Assembly (NCBI GenBank): GCA_025937955.1
Contig: JAICQI010000241.1
Location: forward strand, 1-8,072
Origin: Pyrinomonadaceae bacterium
Lineage (GTDB): Bacteria; Acidobacteriota; Blastocatellia; Pyrinomonadales; Pyrinomonadaceae
Direction of reading: 5' to 3'
DNA: 8,072 nt
Shown here one piece after another: positions 7,482 to 8,072 of this stretch. Positions within the stretch are counted from its first letter, which is position 1. Every line of letters begins with the position of its first letter. The notes under the pieces are model-generated. The model made no database searches. It worked only from the letters and a program-made list of their open reading frames with translations, and was not told where the DNA came from. A program made the translations under genes and the position numbers.

Positions 7482-7509
7482 ATTCTATCATTGCCTCAAA
7501 AAAGCACAA
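7482..7509 (-). promoter_or_regulatory. Candidate promoter of the receptor gene
   Basis: On the minus strand a -35-like TTGTGC (7509-7504) is followed after 16 bp by TAGAAT (7487-7482), preceded by TGA so that it forms an extended -10 (TGnTAGAAT). Transcription would begin near 7475, giving a leader of about 105 bases before the ATG. The -35 box overlaps the terminator stem of the upstream gene. The call rests on motif and spacing only. Confidence 0.45.
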
Positions 7510-7523
7510 ATGTCTTTTGTGCC
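7498..7523 (-). terminator. Intrinsic terminator of the metallo-beta-lactamase gene
   Basis: On the minus strand GCACAAA (7522-7516), a five-base AGACA loop and TTTGTGC (7510-7504) form a perfect 7-bp stem, extendable by a G-U pair, and are followed directly by six T residues (7503-7498). It begins 12 bases after the TAA at 7537-7535. The stem is short and moderately AT-rich, so it may be weak. Confidence 0.6.
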
Positions 7524-7534
7524 TCTTTGTGGCT

Positions 7535-8072
7535 TTACGGCCTTTTCTTGAGCTCGGCCAACGCGTCGATCAGGTGGGGTTTGCCTTCGGGGACGATGCG
7601 GATTTTCTTTGCGAACTTTGGGTTGTCTTTCAGGAGACTGGCGATGCTGTGTTTTGCGGGCGACCAGTTTGGTCTAACTTCTTTATCAGGATTTTTCTCT
7701 TTCTTTTTCTTCTCTTTGGTTTGCTCCTTCTGCCAATCAGCTTTACGCCCGGCATCAATCTCTGCGATCGGATAGGTTATGTGGACCTGGTAGTTTTCAT
7801 CGCCACGAGCTGCCAACAGCATCTCCAGCGACTCGCGTTCCGGGTTGCCGTGCTCGCCGTTGCCGGAGAACACGTAGTGATCTGCGATGACGCGATCGAA
7901 GAAGTCCTGGTCCAGGTTATTTGAACTGCCGTGATGCGTTGCTGACAGGTGATACGCGTGGCGACAAGATTCTCGCGGGTCTGGAGCTTGTAAAACTCGT
8001 GAAGAAGGGTGGCAAGCTGCGCGTCAATATTTTGAAAGTTCCGCGTGAACTCAAGCCCATTCTCCATGTCGA
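7535..8072 (-). pseudogene. Metallo-beta-lactamase-fold (ComEC-like) protein, 3' part, disrupted
   Basis: The intact portion (7936 down to the TAA at 7537-7535) encodes about 133 residues. It starts at the metal-binding motif HHGSSNNLDQDFF, continues with the family-typical ADHYVFSGNGEHGNPE (a later metal/active-site histidine region) and EMLLAARGDENYQVHITYP, then a lysine-rich linker (QKEQTKEKKKKEKNPDK) and a C-terminal tail ending AELKKRP. This resembles the extracellular or cytoplasmic hydrolase domains grouped with ComEC; substrate and location are unknown because the N-terminus is outside the window. Upstream of HHGSS the same frame runs as nonsense (TYR-HIS-LEU-SER-ALA-THR before HHG) to a TGA at 8026-8024. 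The block that should precede it is on the opposite strand at 7936-8043, so the metal-binding Asp of TGD is detached from HHGS. An internal GTG at 7873 could start a short peptide but would lack the active site. The rightmost 29 bases read DMENGLEFT in one minus frame and may be the true upstream part. Confidence 0.75.
7936..8043 (+). other. Inverted internal segment of the metallo-beta-lactamase gene
   Basis: Thirty-six plus-strand codons read ALLTGDTRGDKILAGLEL and then a KKGGKLRVNILKVP end. This is the strand of ComEC-like metallo-beta-lactamase proteins carrying the metal ligand Asp of TGD, and it normally runs straight into HHGS. Here HHGS is encoded on the minus strand starting at 7936, immediately to the left. 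The segment is therefore in reverse orientation relative to the gene it belongs to. Only about three bases of inverted homology (GCG at 7936-7938, CGC at 8042-8044) are seen at the ends, with no recombinase-type repeats. It is not an independent gene: there is no start, stop or ribosome-binding site. Confidence 0.75.

Noticed and set aside
7535..7775. Plus-strand open frames rich in Phe/Leu over 7517-7924
   Set aside because: They are the antisense of the lysine-rich tail of the metallo-beta-lactamase protein (AAG/GAA codons read as CTT/TTC), not membrane proteins.
7777..8067. A minus-strand 96-codon frame starting at 8067
   Set aside because: Most of it is the antisense of the inverted segment followed by the wrong frame of the HHGSS-bearing protein; only its first nine or so codons may be genuine.

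Overview
The window reads as chromosomal DNA of a Gram-negative bacterium, most likely an Acidobacteriota member (Blastocatellia-like). This is an inference. It rests on a very large Oar-type TonB-dependent receptor with an N-terminal carboxypeptidase-regulatory-like domain, an MpaB/DUF2236-family protein, a ComEC-like metallo-beta-lactamase protein with a lysine-rich tail, moderate GC, and intergenic spacers full of short palindromic repeats. No phage, plasmid, CRISPR or transposase gene is visible.

Left half, plus strand: a 71-bp palindromic repeat (28-98) precedes glgA (glycogen synthase, 129-1556). After a 38-bp spacer made of repeated ATCCG units comes purA (adenylosuccinate synthetase, 1595-2920). 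The 313-bp spacer that follows holds an 18-bp-arm inverted repeat related to the glgA-purA spacer, a good sigma70-type promoter, a 9-bp-stem hairpin and then tRNA-Lys(TTT) (3234-3306). These are housekeeping genes; glgA and purA share a strand but no pathway.

Right half, minus strand: the outer-membrane receptor gene (4203-7370) has a textbook Shine-Dalgarno site and a candidate promoter. It is followed, after 69 bp containing a second copy of the palindromic repeat termini, by the MpaB/DUF2236-family gene (3360-4133), which converges on the tRNA. Receptor and MpaB-like gene could be co-transcribed. Upstream of the receptor lies the 3' part of a metallo-beta-lactamase-fold gene (7535 to the window edge) with its own intrinsic terminator.

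The most striking observation is at the right edge. The C-terminal part of the metallo-beta-lactamase protein, beginning at its HHGSS metal-binding motif, is encoded on the minus strand. The 36 codons that should directly precede it (the LLTGD...ILKVP block) lie immediately upstream but on the plus strand (7936-8043). Turning that block of about 107 bp around rebuilds the LKVP-HHGSS join in frame. This is an intragenic micro-inversion (or an assembly or amplification chimera), and it splits the metal site of the enzyme. On the 5' side exact re-inversion leaves a one-base frame offset, so the event was either imprecise or the gene is dead. I see no undescribed multi-gene system beyond this.
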